DNA of 64,000 nucleotides from Acetobacter vaccinii (GTDB lineage: Bacteria > Pseudomonadota > Alphaproteobacteria > Acetobacterales > Acetobacteraceae), in assembly GCF_008365315.1 (NCBI RefSeq), contig NZ_CP043506.1, positions 736,001 to 800,000 on the forward strand. Direction: 5' to 3'. A model generated the notes under the pieces. The model worked only from the letters and a program-made list of their open reading frames with translations, was not told the origin of the DNA and ran no database searches. The position numbers and the translations under genes are program-made. Below are positions 17,785-27,024 of this stretch, in pieces. Position 1 is the stretch's first letter, and every line of letters begins with the position of its first letter.

Positions 17785-17834
17785 CCCTACGGCCACCCGT
17801 GACAGTCCCGCAGCATAGAGCGCAATAGCACCTC

Positions 17835-18911
17835 ATGCCGAAGAACGATAAACGCCCCATCATCATCAAGCGCGACTCCGGCGACGATAGCCATGGCCAT
17901 CACGGCGGCGCGTGGAAGATCGCTTACGCCGACTTTATGACCGCCATGATGGCGTTCTTCCTCGTCATGTGGCTGCTTAACGCAACCACGGACGAGCAAC
18001 GCCGGGGTATTGCGCAGTTCTTCAACCCCATGGCGGACAAGGACGCGCATCTGCGCCCCACGGACTCCATGCTTGAGGCCCATCCCTCCCCCATGACGCA
18101 GGGGGAGGCGCTGCACCGCGTCAAGGACGGGGAAACCCCGAAAAAACCGACCGACGAACAGTCCGGCCCGACCAGTGCCCCGCACTCCCTGCCGCGCTCG
18201 CCTAATGAGGATGACATTACCTATGGCATCCGGCGGCCGCTGACGCCGTCCTCGCCCGCCATTGTTCCTATTGGCGGCCCCGAAAGCGGCGCGGCCAGAA
18301 GCACAGGCTACGTCGGCACGGAAAATCAGGTCGAAGCCGCCAGCGAGCAGGCCAAGCTGGAACAGACAGCCCAGGGCCTGCAAAAAGCCATTGCCCAGAA
18401 CCCGGACACCCAGCCCGCCAGTGGGAACATGTCTGTCCGGATCGGGCGTGACGATATCCGTATTGAACTGCACGACGCCAGCAATGCGCCCATGTTTGAT
18501 ACAGGCTCGGCCGCGCCCAACAAGGTTGGCCGCAAGATGCTGGCCGAAATTGCCGCCTGGCTGGCCCCCCTGCCCGAAAACATTTCCATTATCGGCCATA
18601 CCGATGCCGACCCCTACCACGCTGGCAAGCACTGGCGCATGTCCAACTGGACACTGTCCGCCCTGCGGGCCGACTACGCGCGTGAAGCACTGGTGAAGGC
18701 AGGCTACCCCGACCGCAAGATCCTTGATGTCACTGGCCTGGCCGACAGGGACCTGGCCATGCCCGAGGACCCGACAGCCGCTGGCAACCGGCGGGTGGTC
18801 ATTATCCTGCACAAGCGCTTTACAAACCCCGGCACCCAGCCAGCGCCTGCGGCAGTTCCTGCCCCAGCACAGCCTGCTGCGGACACGACCAGCGCCACAC
18901 CAGCGCAATAA
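17835..18911 (+). CDS. motB: Flagellar motor stator protein MotB
   Basis: MotB forms the proton-driven stator with MotA and anchors it to peptidoglycan. The 358-residue protein has a cytoplasmic basic N-terminus (RPIIIKRDSG), one membrane helix with the essential proton-carrying Asp in YADFMTAMMAFFLVMWLLN, a long Pro/Ser linker (about residues 90-200) and a C-terminal OmpA-like domain with ISIIGHTDADPYHAGKHWRMS-type peptidoglycan-binding segments. The C-terminus adds a Pro/Ala-rich tail. Unusually for enterobacteria but common in alphaproteobacteria, motB precedes motA. Confidence 0.95.
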   Translation: MPKNDKRPIIIKRDSGDDSHGHHGGAWKIAYADFMTAMMAFFLVMWLLNATTDEQRRGIAQFFNPMADKDAHLRPTDSMLEAHPSPMTQGEALHRVKDGETPKKPTDEQSGPTSAPHSLPRSPNEDDITYGIRRPLTPSSPAIVPIGGPESGAARSTGYVGTENQVEAASEQAKLEQTAQGLQKAIAQNPDTQPASGNMSVRIGRDDIRIELHDASNAPMFDTGSAAPNKVGRKMLAEIAAWLAPLPENISIIGHTDADPYHAGKHWRMSNWTLSALRADYAREALVKAGYPDRKILDVTGLADRDLAMPEDPTAAGNRRVVIILHKRFTNPGTQPAPAAVPAPAQPAADTTSATPAQ

Positions 18912-19004
18912 CCCAGACGACAGGGCCTTAGGCCCAGGACGACCATGAACCGCCGCCCAGACCTGATACGGACGGCTCAAGCACACGGAAGTGGAGACCT
19001 TTAA

Positions 19005-19886
19005 ATGCTTTTCATCGGAGCGCTGGCCTTTGCGTTGCTCTGTGTCTTTGGCTCGTTCGTGGCCTCCGGCGGGGCGCTGGCGCCGCTGATCAAATCCATG
19101 CCGTTCGAGTTGCTGACCATTCTTGGGTCGGCCATCGGTATTTTCGTGATGGCCAACTCCAAGGATACCCTCAAGCACTTTCCGGCCTATCTTAAAATGA
19201 CGCTCAAAGGCCCGCGTTACGACAAGGCCGCCTATATCGAGCTGATTGTGACGCTCTTCCGCTTTACGCGTCTGGCCCAGGCCCGTGGCAGCATGGCGCT
19301 GGAAGAACACATTGAAAATCCGGAAGAAAGCAGCATCTTCGCCCAGACACCCAGCGTGCGTGACGATATTGAAACCCGCAACCTGATCTGTGACTACCTG
19401 CGTCTGGTCAGCCTTAATATCGAAGATGCGTATCAGCTTGATGAAGTCATGGCCCGGGAACTGAAAAAGAACCTGACCGAAAAGCTGCATACCTCAGAAA
19501 GCCTGCAAAGCATTGCCGACGCCCTGCCCGCTCTGGGCATTGTTGCGGCCGTGCTTGGCGTTATCAAGACCATGGCCTCGATCAGCAAACCCCCTGCAAT
19601 CCTGGGTGAGATGATCGGCGGCGCGCTTGTGGGCACATTCCTTGGGGTTCTTCTGTCCTATGGTGTGGTTGCACCTCTGGCGGCCAGGATGCGGGATGTG
19701 GTATCACAGGACGGTCGCTATCAGGACATTATCCGTATTGTTCTGGTGGCACACCTGCAAGGCACGCCGCCTCAGGTCAGTGCTGAAATCGGGCGTAAGG
19801 ATATTCCCTACACCTTCATGCCTTCTTTCAGCGAACTTGATACCGCGTTGTCGGAATCCACCAATCCGCCAACAGGAACTGCCTGA
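19005..19886 (+). CDS. motA: Flagellar motor stator protein MotA
   Basis: The membrane stator partner of MotB. The 293-residue product has the expected four membrane segments: two at the N-terminus (ALAFALLCVFGSFVASGG; LLTILGSAIGIFVMANS) and two near residues 180-225 (LGIVAAVLGVIKTM with the conserved Pro; GALVGTFLGVLLSYGVVAPL). The cytoplasmic loop contains the RNLICDYLRLV region. GTGGAGA lies before the ATG. It follows motB by 93 bases. Confidence 0.95.
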   Translation: MLFIGALAFALLCVFGSFVASGGALAPLIKSMPFELLTILGSAIGIFVMANSKDTLKHFPAYLKMTLKGPRYDKAAYIELIVTLFRFTRLAQARGSMALEEHIENPEESSIFAQTPSVRDDIETRNLICDYLRLVSLNIEDAYQLDEVMARELKKNLTEKLHTSESLQSIADALPALGIVAAVLGVIKTMASISKPPAILGEMIGGALVGTFLGVLLSYGVVAPLAARMRDVVSQDGRYQDIIRIVLVAHLQGTPPQVSAEIGRKDIPYTFMPSFSELDTALSESTNPPTGTA

Positions 19887-19921
19887 ACGCACGCCACACC
19901 GCCAGGAACCGGGAACGTCTG

Positions 19922-22096
19922 ATGTCACTGAAAACCACAGCCAACACGACCATTCCCGGCAAGGCAAAGGCCTCCACGCTGGCTGACACGCTGCTGCCAA
20001 CAACAGCAGCCAAGTCTTCTGCAACGTCCACCAGCACGGATGACACCAAACAGGGCGTATCGTCCTTCAGCGCCGTGCTCAGTGGTCTTTCCAAGCAGCC
20101 CAAGCGCCAGCAGGATACGAACACTCAGGACAGCCAGAAAACCACGCCACCGGCTGCAAACACCACATCCAGCACCGATGATGCCGGAACGGAACAGGCT
20201 GACGCCACAGACAGCAACAGCCAGACCCCGCCCGCCACGGTGCAGACCACAACAGCCGCCACAGCTTCTGCCCTGGCCATGGCGTCCCCCTTGCCACAGC
20301 CACAAAGCCAGAAGACCAGCACGACACAGGCCACCAGCACCGACGACCAGACAACTGATGCCACGCAGAGCACGGATGATGAGGACTCGTCCGCCCAGTC
20401 CTCTGCCATGCTGTCGTTGCTGCAACTGGTCATGGCTGCGCAACTGCCCACCCAGCCGCAGCAGGATACAACCTCTCAGACTGGCCAGAAGTCTGCCGCC
20501 TCCACAGTGGCCACATCAGGCACAGGCAACGCTGACAAGGCCAGCACAACGACGGCATCCACCATTGCACAGAGCATCGCCAGCATGCTCTCCACGATCA
20601 ATACGGGTGCCAGCACGTCACAGCCTGCAACAGCAGGCTCCGCTATGGCGCAGACCATTGCCAGCCTGCTGCCTGCAACTGACACAAGCAGCACAGCGCA
20701 GCCTGCCACGGCCGCATCTGCCATGGTGCAGGCCATTGCCAGCACGTTGCCTGCGGCAGAAACCAGCAGTTCGGCGCAGCCCGCCACAGCCGCATCCAGT
20801 CTTGTTCAAGCCATTGCTGGCACGTTACCTGCCACGACCACAGCCAGCAGTGCGACGCAGCCCACCACGGCAGCCTCTGCCGGGGTTCAGGCGACTGCCA
20901 GTGCAGTCCCAGCAAACGCCTCCGTCACAGGGGTGCAGGTTTCCCAGTCAGATACCACACCGCTTGCAGCGACCCTGAACGCCCTGATGGCCAATCAGGC
21001 CCATACGGCTGCGCCTGACAGCAATACGCAGACAGCCAACCCGACGACCGATGCCAACGGCAATAGCTTTGCCACCAGCGGTGTACTCGCCACCGCCACA
21101 ACAACTGCTGCTCTGGCGCAGCCTGCGGACACAGCACAAACACCGCAGCCCAGCTCTGCTACGCGCCAGCCTGATACTGCCGCGCAGCTTCAAGTCGCTA
21201 CTGCCCAGCAACAGGTGGACACCACGGCACAGCAGCAGGCTACAGCCTCTGCACGGGCCACCAATACGCCCACCACAAACAGAACCGAAACTGCTGACAC
21301 CACAGCAACAGACCTGCTGACCGCCAACCCCGCAACCACGGTGGCAGCACCCGTCAGCGCCGTTGCCAGTGACATCAACTCCAGCCTGCAAAACAACAGC
21401 GGCAATCAGGGTGGGTCCTCGGTTGATGGCCAGAGCGAGGATGAGCAGCAAACCGTCGCGCAGGACTCTACGGCTGTCAGGCTGCCCGCTGGCATGACGG
21501 GGAGCACCGCCCTCCCCTTGACCCAGGACAGCCAGAAAGCACCCACGACGCAGGATTTTCTCGCGACCCTGCAATCGCATGACACACAGGCGACCGACAG
21601 CCAGACCATGGGCACAACACCCAGCATGACGCAGGCGGCCGATGGCACAACCTCCGTCTCCATGACTGTCATGACCGAAGATGCCACCCCGGTACATGTC
21701 CGGCTTGAAGGCGTAGATGGCGTGACAACCAGTGTTGTGCTGCAAAGCGCGGATGAAGCCACGACCCACCACCTGACCAACAACAGGCACGAACTGGTGG
21801 CAGCCCTTGACGCGGCAGGGATTCAGGTTGGCAATCTGAAAATCGACATTGTGACCGCCAGTTCCAGCAGTGGGGACGCGGGCAACCAGAACGCCAGCAA
21901 CAACAGCAGTTACAGCGACGGCAGTGCCGGAGGCTGGTCTGCGGGTGATGGTGGCAACCAACAGGGTGGCCAGACCACAGGCGGGCAACGCTGGTTTTCC
22001 AGCACAACGCAGGACAGTACCCTGTCTGGCGATAGCGTGGATACAACGCGGTCCAGCGCCCAGCAGGGCCGAAGCGGCATCAACATTACCGCGTAA
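19922..22096 (+). CDS. fliK: Flagellar hook-length control protein FliK
   Basis: FliK measures hook length and triggers the export specificity switch. The 724-residue product is extraordinarily rich in Thr/Ala/Ser/Gln with almost no hydrophobic core until the C-terminus. There a compact domain (about residues 570-645) has the FliK pattern: VSMTVMTEDATPVHVRLEGV, then HHLTNNRHELVAALDAAGIQV and LKIDIV. Between about residues 215 and 335 the protein holds about four tandem 26-residue repeats. The long disordered N-terminal part fits a molecular ruler. It lies between motA and flgD. Confidence 0.85.
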   Translation: MSLKTTANTTIPGKAKASTLADTLLPTTAAKSSATSTSTDDTKQGVSSFSAVLSGLSKQPKRQQDTNTQDSQKTTPPAANTTSSTDDAGTEQADATDSNSQTPPATVQTTTAATASALAMASPLPQPQSQKTSTTQATSTDDQTTDATQSTDDEDSSAQSSAMLSLLQLVMAAQLPTQPQQDTTSQTGQKSAASTVATSGTGNADKASTTTASTIAQSIASMLSTINTGASTSQPATAGSAMAQTIASLLPATDTSSTAQPATAASAMVQAIASTLPAAETSSSAQPATAASSLVQAIAGTLPATTTASSATQPTTAASAGVQATASAVPANASVTGVQVSQSDTTPLAATLNALMANQAHTAAPDSNTQTANPTTDANGNSFATSGVLATATTTAALAQPADTAQTPQPSSATRQPDTAAQLQVATAQQQVDTTAQQQATASARATNTPTTNRTETADTTATDLLTANPATTVAAPVSAVASDINSSLQNNSGNQGGSSVDGQSEDEQQTVAQDSTAVRLPAGMTGSTALPLTQDSQKAPTTQDFLATLQSHDTQATDSQTMGTTPSMTQAADGTTSVSMTVMTEDATPVHVRLEGVDGVTTSVVLQSADEATTHHLTNNRHELVAALDAAGIQVGNLKIDIVTASSSSGDAGNQNASNNSSYSDGSAGGWSAGDGGNQQGGQTTGGQRWFSSTTQDSTLSGDSVDTTRSSAQQGRSGINITA
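20560..20925 (+). repeat. Degenerate tandem 78-base repeats inside fliK
   Basis: Three near-complete and two partial units encode versions of QPATAASAMVQAIASTLPAA followed by a short Thr/Ser spacer. Units begin near 20621, 20699, 20777 and 20858. The unit is about 78 bases (26 residues), one being a codon longer. Copies differ at several positions, so this is an old or diverging duplication that would change ruler length by about 26 residues per unit. Confidence 0.75.
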
Positions 22097-22134
22097 AGCA
22101 CGCGGCAGGGCGGTAACAGGAAAGGAAACAGACC

Positions 22135-22932
22135 ATGGCCACCACCTCAGCCATTAGTAACGAGACCAAACTTATCCTCGCGGCTCAGGATTCGGCCCAG
22201 GCCGCTGCCCGATCCTCGACATCGTCCACCAGTTCAAGCAGCGCCAGCACGGCTAACTCCGCCCTGTCGTCACTGGCCAAGAACTACACAACCTTCCTGA
22301 CCCTGCTGACAACACAGTTGCAGCATCAGGACCCCAGCAGCCCGATGAGCACGGATTCGTTCACCACGCAGCTGGCCCAGTTCACTGGCGTGGAACAGCA
22401 GGTGGAGACAAACGAGAAGCTGTCGTCCCTGATTTCGCTCAATGAAAGCTCGCAGCTGAACACCGCATCCGATCTGGTCGGGCAGACAGCTACTGCCACC
22501 ACCACATCGCTGCCGCTGCAGAATGGTTCGGCCTCCCTCAGCTTTACCGGCACCTCTGGCGAGAGCGTGGCGATTGCGGTGGCCAACGCCGCAGGCACGA
22601 TTGTCAAAAACGACGTTGTCACCGCATCGTCCGGCACCAACACCTGGACATGGGACGGTAAGGACAACAGCGGCAACACACTGGCCAACGGTGCTTACAA
22701 CGTTGCCGTCAAGACCATCGATTCCGCAGGCACCACGTCGGATGTCACCTTCACGGTCAACGGCACCATTACCGCCGTCACCAAGGGTGATTCCGATATG
22801 AATGTGGAAATGGGCAGCGTCACCGTGCCCATGACAAACGTCAGCAACATCAGCAGCAAGAGCTCAAGCTCTTCAAGCAGCTCCACCGCTTCCAGCTCGA
22901 CCTCAGGCTCCAGCTCCACCACGGGGTCCTGA
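22135..22932 (+). CDS. flgD: Flagellar hook assembly (cap) protein FlgD
   Basis: FlgD caps the growing hook. The 265-residue product has the family N-terminal export and assembly segment (LAKNYTTFLTLLTTQLQHQD followed by PSSPMSTDSFTTQLAQF and VEQQVETNEKL). The central FlgD Ig-like domain contains TWTWDGKDNSGNTLANGAYN. The C-terminus is a nearly pure Ser/Thr tail (about residues 243-265), unusual for FlgD. It ends the long plus-strand flagellar run and is followed by a strong terminator. Confidence 0.95.
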   Translation: MATTSAISNETKLILAAQDSAQAAARSSTSSTSSSSASTANSALSSLAKNYTTFLTLLTTQLQHQDPSSPMSTDSFTTQLAQFTGVEQQVETNEKLSSLISLNESSQLNTASDLVGQTATATTTSLPLQNGSASLSFTGTSGESVAIAVANAAGTIVKNDVVTASSGTNTWTWDGKDNSGNTLANGAYNVAVKTIDSAGTTSDVTFTVNGTITAVTKGDSDMNVEMGSVTVPMTNVSNISSKSSSSSSSSTASSSTSGSSSTTGS

Positions 22933-22938
22933 TACACA

Positions 22939-22969
22939 AAACCCCGCGCCGGATAACGGCGCGGGGTTT
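22939..22969 (+). terminator. Strong Rho-independent terminator after flgD
   Basis: A perfect 12-base GC-rich stem (AAACCCCGCGCC / GGCGCGGGGTTT) with a 7-base loop starts six bases after the flgD stop codon. The symmetric A/T ends allow it to work in both directions, so it also serves the convergent minus-strand lipoprotein gene. Confidence 0.85.
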
Positions 22970-22999
22970 GTAACACTCGGTTCCAGCCGGTCTGGTCTT

Positions 23000-23491
23000 T
23001 TACCAGTACCCGCCAATAACATGCCGTGGCTGATTGGGGCCGGGGTCTGCATTAACAGACCATGCGCTCCAGTCCCACATGGCGGTATCACGCCGGTTTT
23101 CCGCTGCCATGGCAGGGATGACGGGGACTGTGGACACCGGCTTGCGCCGGTTTTTCTGCCGGGCAGCCTCATTCATCGTCAGCGCGTTATATGCGGATTC
23201 AGAGCCCATATAAACGCAGCCACAGCCAATCGGGTCAGCATAGACATAAATCCGACCAGCGGCTGACGGCCTGTACGTCAGTTCCCCAGGCGGCAGCGTG
23301 TTCAGCATGGCGTAACGGGCTGTGGTGTCAGCCGGATGGGCGACAAACCCGGCCTCGGACAGCTTCATTTCCATAGCCAGATAGGGCGCTGCGGGGGACG
23401 AGCAACCAACAAGCCCCAGCAACAGCCCCCCCAGGCCAGCCTCCACCAGCCAGTTATGGCTCCGCTTTCCGTCCCGAATGCACGCAACCAT
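23000..23491 (-). CDS. Predicted lipoprotein of unknown function
   Basis: A 163-residue protein with a hydrophobic segment ending in a lipobox (LLLGLVGC, Cys30). The mature part contains ARYAMLNTLPPGELTYRP and a YVYADPIGCGCVYMGS segment with two close Cys, then a basic region and a Trp/Pro-rich end. AGGGAGA precedes the ATG. I do not recognise the family. Its place beside a GT25 glycosyltransferase and a lytic transglycosylase, inside a flagellar region, suggests an envelope function. Confidence 0.7.
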   Translation of the reverse strand: MVACIRDGKRSHNWLVEAGLGGLLLGLVGCSSPAAPYLAMEMKLSEAGFVAHPADTTARYAMLNTLPPGELTYRPSAAGRIYVYADPIGCGCVYMGSESAYNALTMNEAARQKNRRKPVSTVPVIPAMAAENRRDTAMWDWSAWSVNADPGPNQPRHVIGGYW

Positions 23492-23514
23492 TGGACAGTC
23501 TCCCTGGTGTGTTC

Positions 23515-24237
23515 TCAGTTATTGCCGACCATGGTCATGGCCTCGGGCAGCAGGCACAGCGGAGGAAATGCCACGTAGGAAGCCATGTCCGCGTAATAGC
23601 TGTTCATGATCATATCGAGCGATTCCGCCATCACGTAGTTGCCCCCCGCGCAGATCAGCGACAGCCCAACGGACTTGAGCGGCAGGCACCCCTTGATCAT
23701 CTTGTCAGCACCTGCGGGTGAAATGGCATATCCGCACGGAGCCAGCGTCTGCACCAGGCGGAACAGGCTGGATGTCACCTGCTGGTCACCAAACGCCGTG
23801 GCAATCGGGCTTTCGTTCTGCCCCGGAAAGGATGCGATGTTGATGACAAAGCCTGGCTGCACTTCGTGCTGGAAAATGCCCTGACAGTTGCTGCCCCACA
23901 GCACGATATCCCAATCATGCGGCAAGGTGGCGGCAAGCCGTGCGCTTTCGGCCTCAAAATTGGCACACAGCACGGCGCTATCTTCAAACACCATGGCTGC
24001 GGCACCGCTCTGGGCGACATTGCCCCACAGCGCCACATGCGACAGCGCCTGTGCAACAACAGCAGGGGGAAAGTCGCAGGTTTCAGACACAAGCGCCCTG
24101 CGCTTCATGTCTTCCACACTCATGTCGGCAGCATCCACACCAGGATAATGCTGAACATCGGACACATGCGCATTGACGGCCCGAAAGCGTGCAAGGCGTT
24201 CAGGATGCCTGGTGGGGCTGATAACAAACTTCTGCAT
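23515..24237 (-). CDS. Glycosyltransferase family 25-like protein
   Basis: A 240-residue protein opening with KFVISPTRHPERLARFRAVN, the GT25 (LPS glycosyltransferase) pattern. It then has ALSHVALWGNVAQSG and AMVFEDSAVL (usual EDD site reduced to ED-S) and a C-terminal half containing DWDIVLWGSNCQG and LAPCGYAISPAGADKM, both family-typical. The ATG at 24237 has AGGGATTG upstream; an in-frame TTG at 24243 is less likely. Such enzymes add sugars to LPS or flagellar/surface structures. The target is unknown, but the neighbours are flagellar and envelope genes. Confidence 0.75.
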   Translation of the reverse strand: MQKFVISPTRHPERLARFRAVNAHVSDVQHYPGVDAADMSVEDMKRRALVSETCDFPPAVVAQALSHVALWGNVAQSGAAAMVFEDSAVLCANFEAESARLAATLPHDWDIVLWGSNCQGIFQHEVQPGFVINIASFPGQNESPIATAFGDQQVTSSLFRLVQTLAPCGYAISPAGADKMIKGCLPLKSVGLSLICAGGNYVMAESLDMIMNSYYADMASYVAFPPLCLLPEAMTMVGNN

Positions 24238-24421
24238 CGACAATCCCTGTTTTGCGGGGCGCGTTCCCGCACTCCTTTTGCAAGTCGGGGAACCTTAAGC
24301 CACACAGACCCCAAAAGCGAGAGGCCAGAGCTAGCGCCAGCGCGATGGATAGCCTTGTCGTGCCTGCCCGTACAACCCAACCAGCCCATGGCCATCGCCC
24401 CCACGTGCCAGGGCTACGGGG

Positions 24422-25273
24422 TTATTCCTCTGGCAGGCGATGCGGCATGGCCATGGCCACCGGCGCGGCACGATACGAAGCAAGACTTCGGCCCCGCAGG
24501 CCAGCCGAGGCGGGCCTGCGGGGGGCTGGTTCAACAAAATGCTGATTGCCCATGAAAGGATGGAAAATACGCGATGGTGCAGGTGCACCTGCCGCTGTGG
24601 GCTGGCCGTCCTCATTGGGGAGCAGGATCGGCCTGCTGCGTACAGCCACAACGGGCAGGAAAGGTGACGGCTGGCCGCCATGAGCCACCTTATGGGGACT
24701 GGCCTGCGTATCACGCCCGTCCTGCGGGACTGCCCAGGCCTCCAGCACTTTCCACTGGTAGGGGGTGCCTATGCCTGGAGTCTGGGAATGATAGGCTGCG
24801 GCGGCCCGTGGCCAGCTTCCGGTTTTTTCATGCAACTGTAATAGAAATTCCCCGGCATACTGCGCGTTATGCACGGGATCGAACGCCTGTTCGACCGAAG
24901 GGAAAGCATTGGGGTGCTGTTGCAGGTTAACCTGCATGCACCCGACGTCAAGCGAGTATGTACCCTGCTGGCGGAACGTCTCCACCGCCGCAACCGCTTC
25001 CTCCCGCGTCTGGTAGTAGTGGCCGACTCCGGCCGCCGTCACTGTCCATGGCCATGCGGCCACAATGCCATCGGGGCCCATACGCCCACTTTCCACACGG
25101 CTCATGGCGGACAGAAAACCATCGGGGATACGCATTGCACGTTCCACCTGCTCGGTGGCGCGTGTGCATAAGTCTGCCTCATACGATCGGGCCGCAGCCT
25201 GTGGCCATGGAGCGCACAGAAGGCCCAGAGCCGCAGTCATACAGGGGGCATACCAACGGGCAAAAACAGTCAT
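24422..25273 (-). CDS. Secreted lytic transglycosylase (SLT-type)
   Basis: A muramidase-like enzyme cleaving peptidoglycan strands. After a signal-like N-terminus (to about ARSYEADLC), the core has the SLT pattern: IPDGFLSAMSRVESGR with the catalytic Glu, SLDVGCMQVNLQQHPNAF (GxMQVN motif), DPVHNAQYAGEFL and SWPRAAAAYHSQTP. The C-terminal about 110 residues are Pro/Arg/His-rich and disordered. The ATG at 25273 gives 283 residues; an upstream in-frame ATG at 25336 is possible. Next to flgI it is a good candidate for the local peptidoglycan remodeller that lets the flagellar rod through. Confidence 0.85.
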   Translation of the reverse strand: MTVFARWYAPCMTAALGLLCAPWPQAAARSYEADLCTRATEQVERAMRIPDGFLSAMSRVESGRMGPDGIVAAWPWTVTAAGVGHYYQTREEAVAAVETFRQQGTYSLDVGCMQVNLQQHPNAFPSVEQAFDPVHNAQYAGEFLLQLHEKTGSWPRAAAAYHSQTPGIGTPYQWKVLEAWAVPQDGRDTQASPHKVAHGGQPSPFLPVVAVRSRPILLPNEDGQPTAAGAPAPSRIFHPFMGNQHFVEPAPRRPASAGLRGRSLASYRAAPVAMAMPHRLPEE

Positions 25274-25886
25274 GACAGGGCGGACAACATGCCAGTGGCA
25301 CCATCCCTGCCTGCAATGCCTGTCCTGACGCTGCAAAAGCCTGTCCGCAGCAGCATGGCCGCCCCTCCTGCACCCTTGTCCTCTGCGACCCCACGCGCGC
25401 GGCGGCGTCTGCTACACGCTCCTATACCGACCCGCTGCAACACATGCCAGAAAAAGCGGCACCCACCCCTGCCAAAACGCACTGGCTGCACCCATCTGAC
25501 ACATCATGAACGACAGGATAAGGTTGATTGCCCCCGCCCTGTCCCGTATCTGGCTGACAACACCCACCACTCCGGCAGCGTGCCCCTGGCAGCATGCGGC
25601 CAGCACCGCCATACCCTCCACCGGGCCAGAGCAGACCTTGCCGTCACTCAACCCCAGGTTTCATAATGCCCTGCAAACACTACCCATTGTAGGAAACTGA
25701 TGAGGCCCGGCAATGCGAATGTCATGGTCTGGCAGTATATTCTGTAGTAACATTCACAAGAGTTAGCAGAGCGACATGCGTCAGAAGGCAAGGGCAGACA
25801 ATTCTATGAGGAAGCGCCTCAAGGCGGCCATTGACTATCGCGCTCATTCCCCCCGCGCGAACAGGCACACCCAAGGCGACAAGGCC
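25274..25886. other. Intergenic region upstream of flgI and the lytic transglycosylase
   Basis: About 610 bases between divergent genes. Several overlapping open frames exist on both strands (for example 25412-25651 minus and 25289-25666 plus), but none shows family features, a good start or protein-like composition, and they overlap each other. The AT-richest part (about 25725-25760) just upstream of flgI is where I would expect its promoter. Confidence 0.4.
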
Positions 25887-27017
25887 ATGACAGGCCTTGT
25901 GCACCGGGCACTGCGGCTGTTTGTCGTGGCGGCATTCGTCCTGACAACCTGCGTCCCCTTTACCCCGGCGCATGCCACGCGGGTGCGGATCAAGGATATT
26001 GTTGATTACGAAGGCGTGCGGGACAACCAGCTTGTCGGTTATGGCCTTGTGGTCGGCCTGCACGGCACGGGCGACCGTCTGACCAACACCATCTTCACGC
26101 GTGAAACGCTGATTGGCATGCTCAACCGTCTGGGCGTGAACATCCGTGACAGGATGATCCAGCTCCAGACCCATGACGTTGCGGCTGTCATGGTCACGGC
26201 CACCCTGCCGCCGTTCTCCCACGGGGGTGGGCATATTGACGTGACTGTTTCCGCCGTGGGTGATGCCCGTGACCTGACAGGCGGCACGCTGCTTGTCACG
26301 CCGTTGCAGGCTGCGGATGGCGCAGTCTACGCCGTGGCCCAGGGGTCACTGGTTACAAACGCCTTTACCGCGACCGGGCAGGCCGCCACCATAACCCGCA
26401 ACATCCCCACCAACGGCCATATTGCCAATGGTGCCGTGGTGGAACGTGAAGTGCCTGTTACCCTTGGGGCTAACGGCATTCTGCACCTCTCGCTCCGCAA
26501 TGCCAATTTCACCACCGCCACCCGGATTGCGGACATCATCAACCGTCGTGTCAGCCGCGGCATGGCCAAGGTGGATGACCCGCGCACAGTCTCCCTCGAC
26601 ATGTCCGGTTTTGACCCCTCGCAGACCCTGTACCGAATCGGGGACCTGACAGTTGAGCCCGACACCATGGCCAAGGTCGTGATTGACGAAGCCAGCGGCA
26701 CGATTGTCATGGGTGACAATGTGCGCATCAGCACCGTGGCTATTGCCCAGGGCAACCTGACCATCCAGGTGACTGAAATGCCACAGGTCGTCCAGCCTGC
26801 CCCCTTCAGCAATGGCACCACCGCCGTTGTGCCGCAAACCCGTATTACCGCCAGCACGGACGACAGCCACCGGCTTGGTATCCTGCGGGAAGGCCCGACC
26901 CTGGCCAGCCTTGTATCCGGCATGAACGCGCTGGGCATGGGGCCGCGTGATATGATCAGCATTCTCCAGGCCATCAAGGCCGATGGCGCCCTCCAGGCCG
27001 ATCTCGAAGTAAGGTAA
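25887..27017 (+). CDS. flgI: Flagellar P-ring protein FlgI
   Basis: FlgI builds the periplasmic P-ring around the rod. From the ATG at 25887 (AAGG upstream) the product has 376 residues, the family norm, with a signal peptide ending at PAHA, then TRVRIKDIVDYEGVRDNQLV and GYGLVVGLHGTGDRL, unmistakable FlgI segments. FETRETLIGMLNRLGV-like (FTRETLIGMLNRLGV) and the C-terminal LVSGMNALGMGPRDMISILQ complete it. A 37-residue in-frame extension upstream to 25776 lacks a signal-peptide look and is probably not translated. Confidence 0.96.
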   Translation: MTGLVHRALRLFVVAAFVLTTCVPFTPAHATRVRIKDIVDYEGVRDNQLVGYGLVVGLHGTGDRLTNTIFTRETLIGMLNRLGVNIRDRMIQLQTHDVAAVMVTATLPPFSHGGGHIDVTVSAVGDARDLTGGTLLVTPLQAADGAVYAVAQGSLVTNAFTATGQAATITRNIPTNGHIANGAVVEREVPVTLGANGILHLSLRNANFTTATRIADIINRRVSRGMAKVDDPRTVSLDMSGFDPSQTLYRIGDLTVEPDTMAKVVIDEASGTIVMGDNVRISTVAIAQGNLTIQVTEMPQVVQPAPFSNGTTAVVPQTRITASTDDSHRLGILREGPTLASLVSGMNALGMGPRDMISILQAIKADGALQADLEVR

Positions 27018-27024
27018 CCAAAGC

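Noticed and set aside
17787..19490. A 567-codon minus-strand frame across motB and motA
   Set aside because: It is antisense to motB and motA, which have unmistakable family features, and its own product shows no domain signature.
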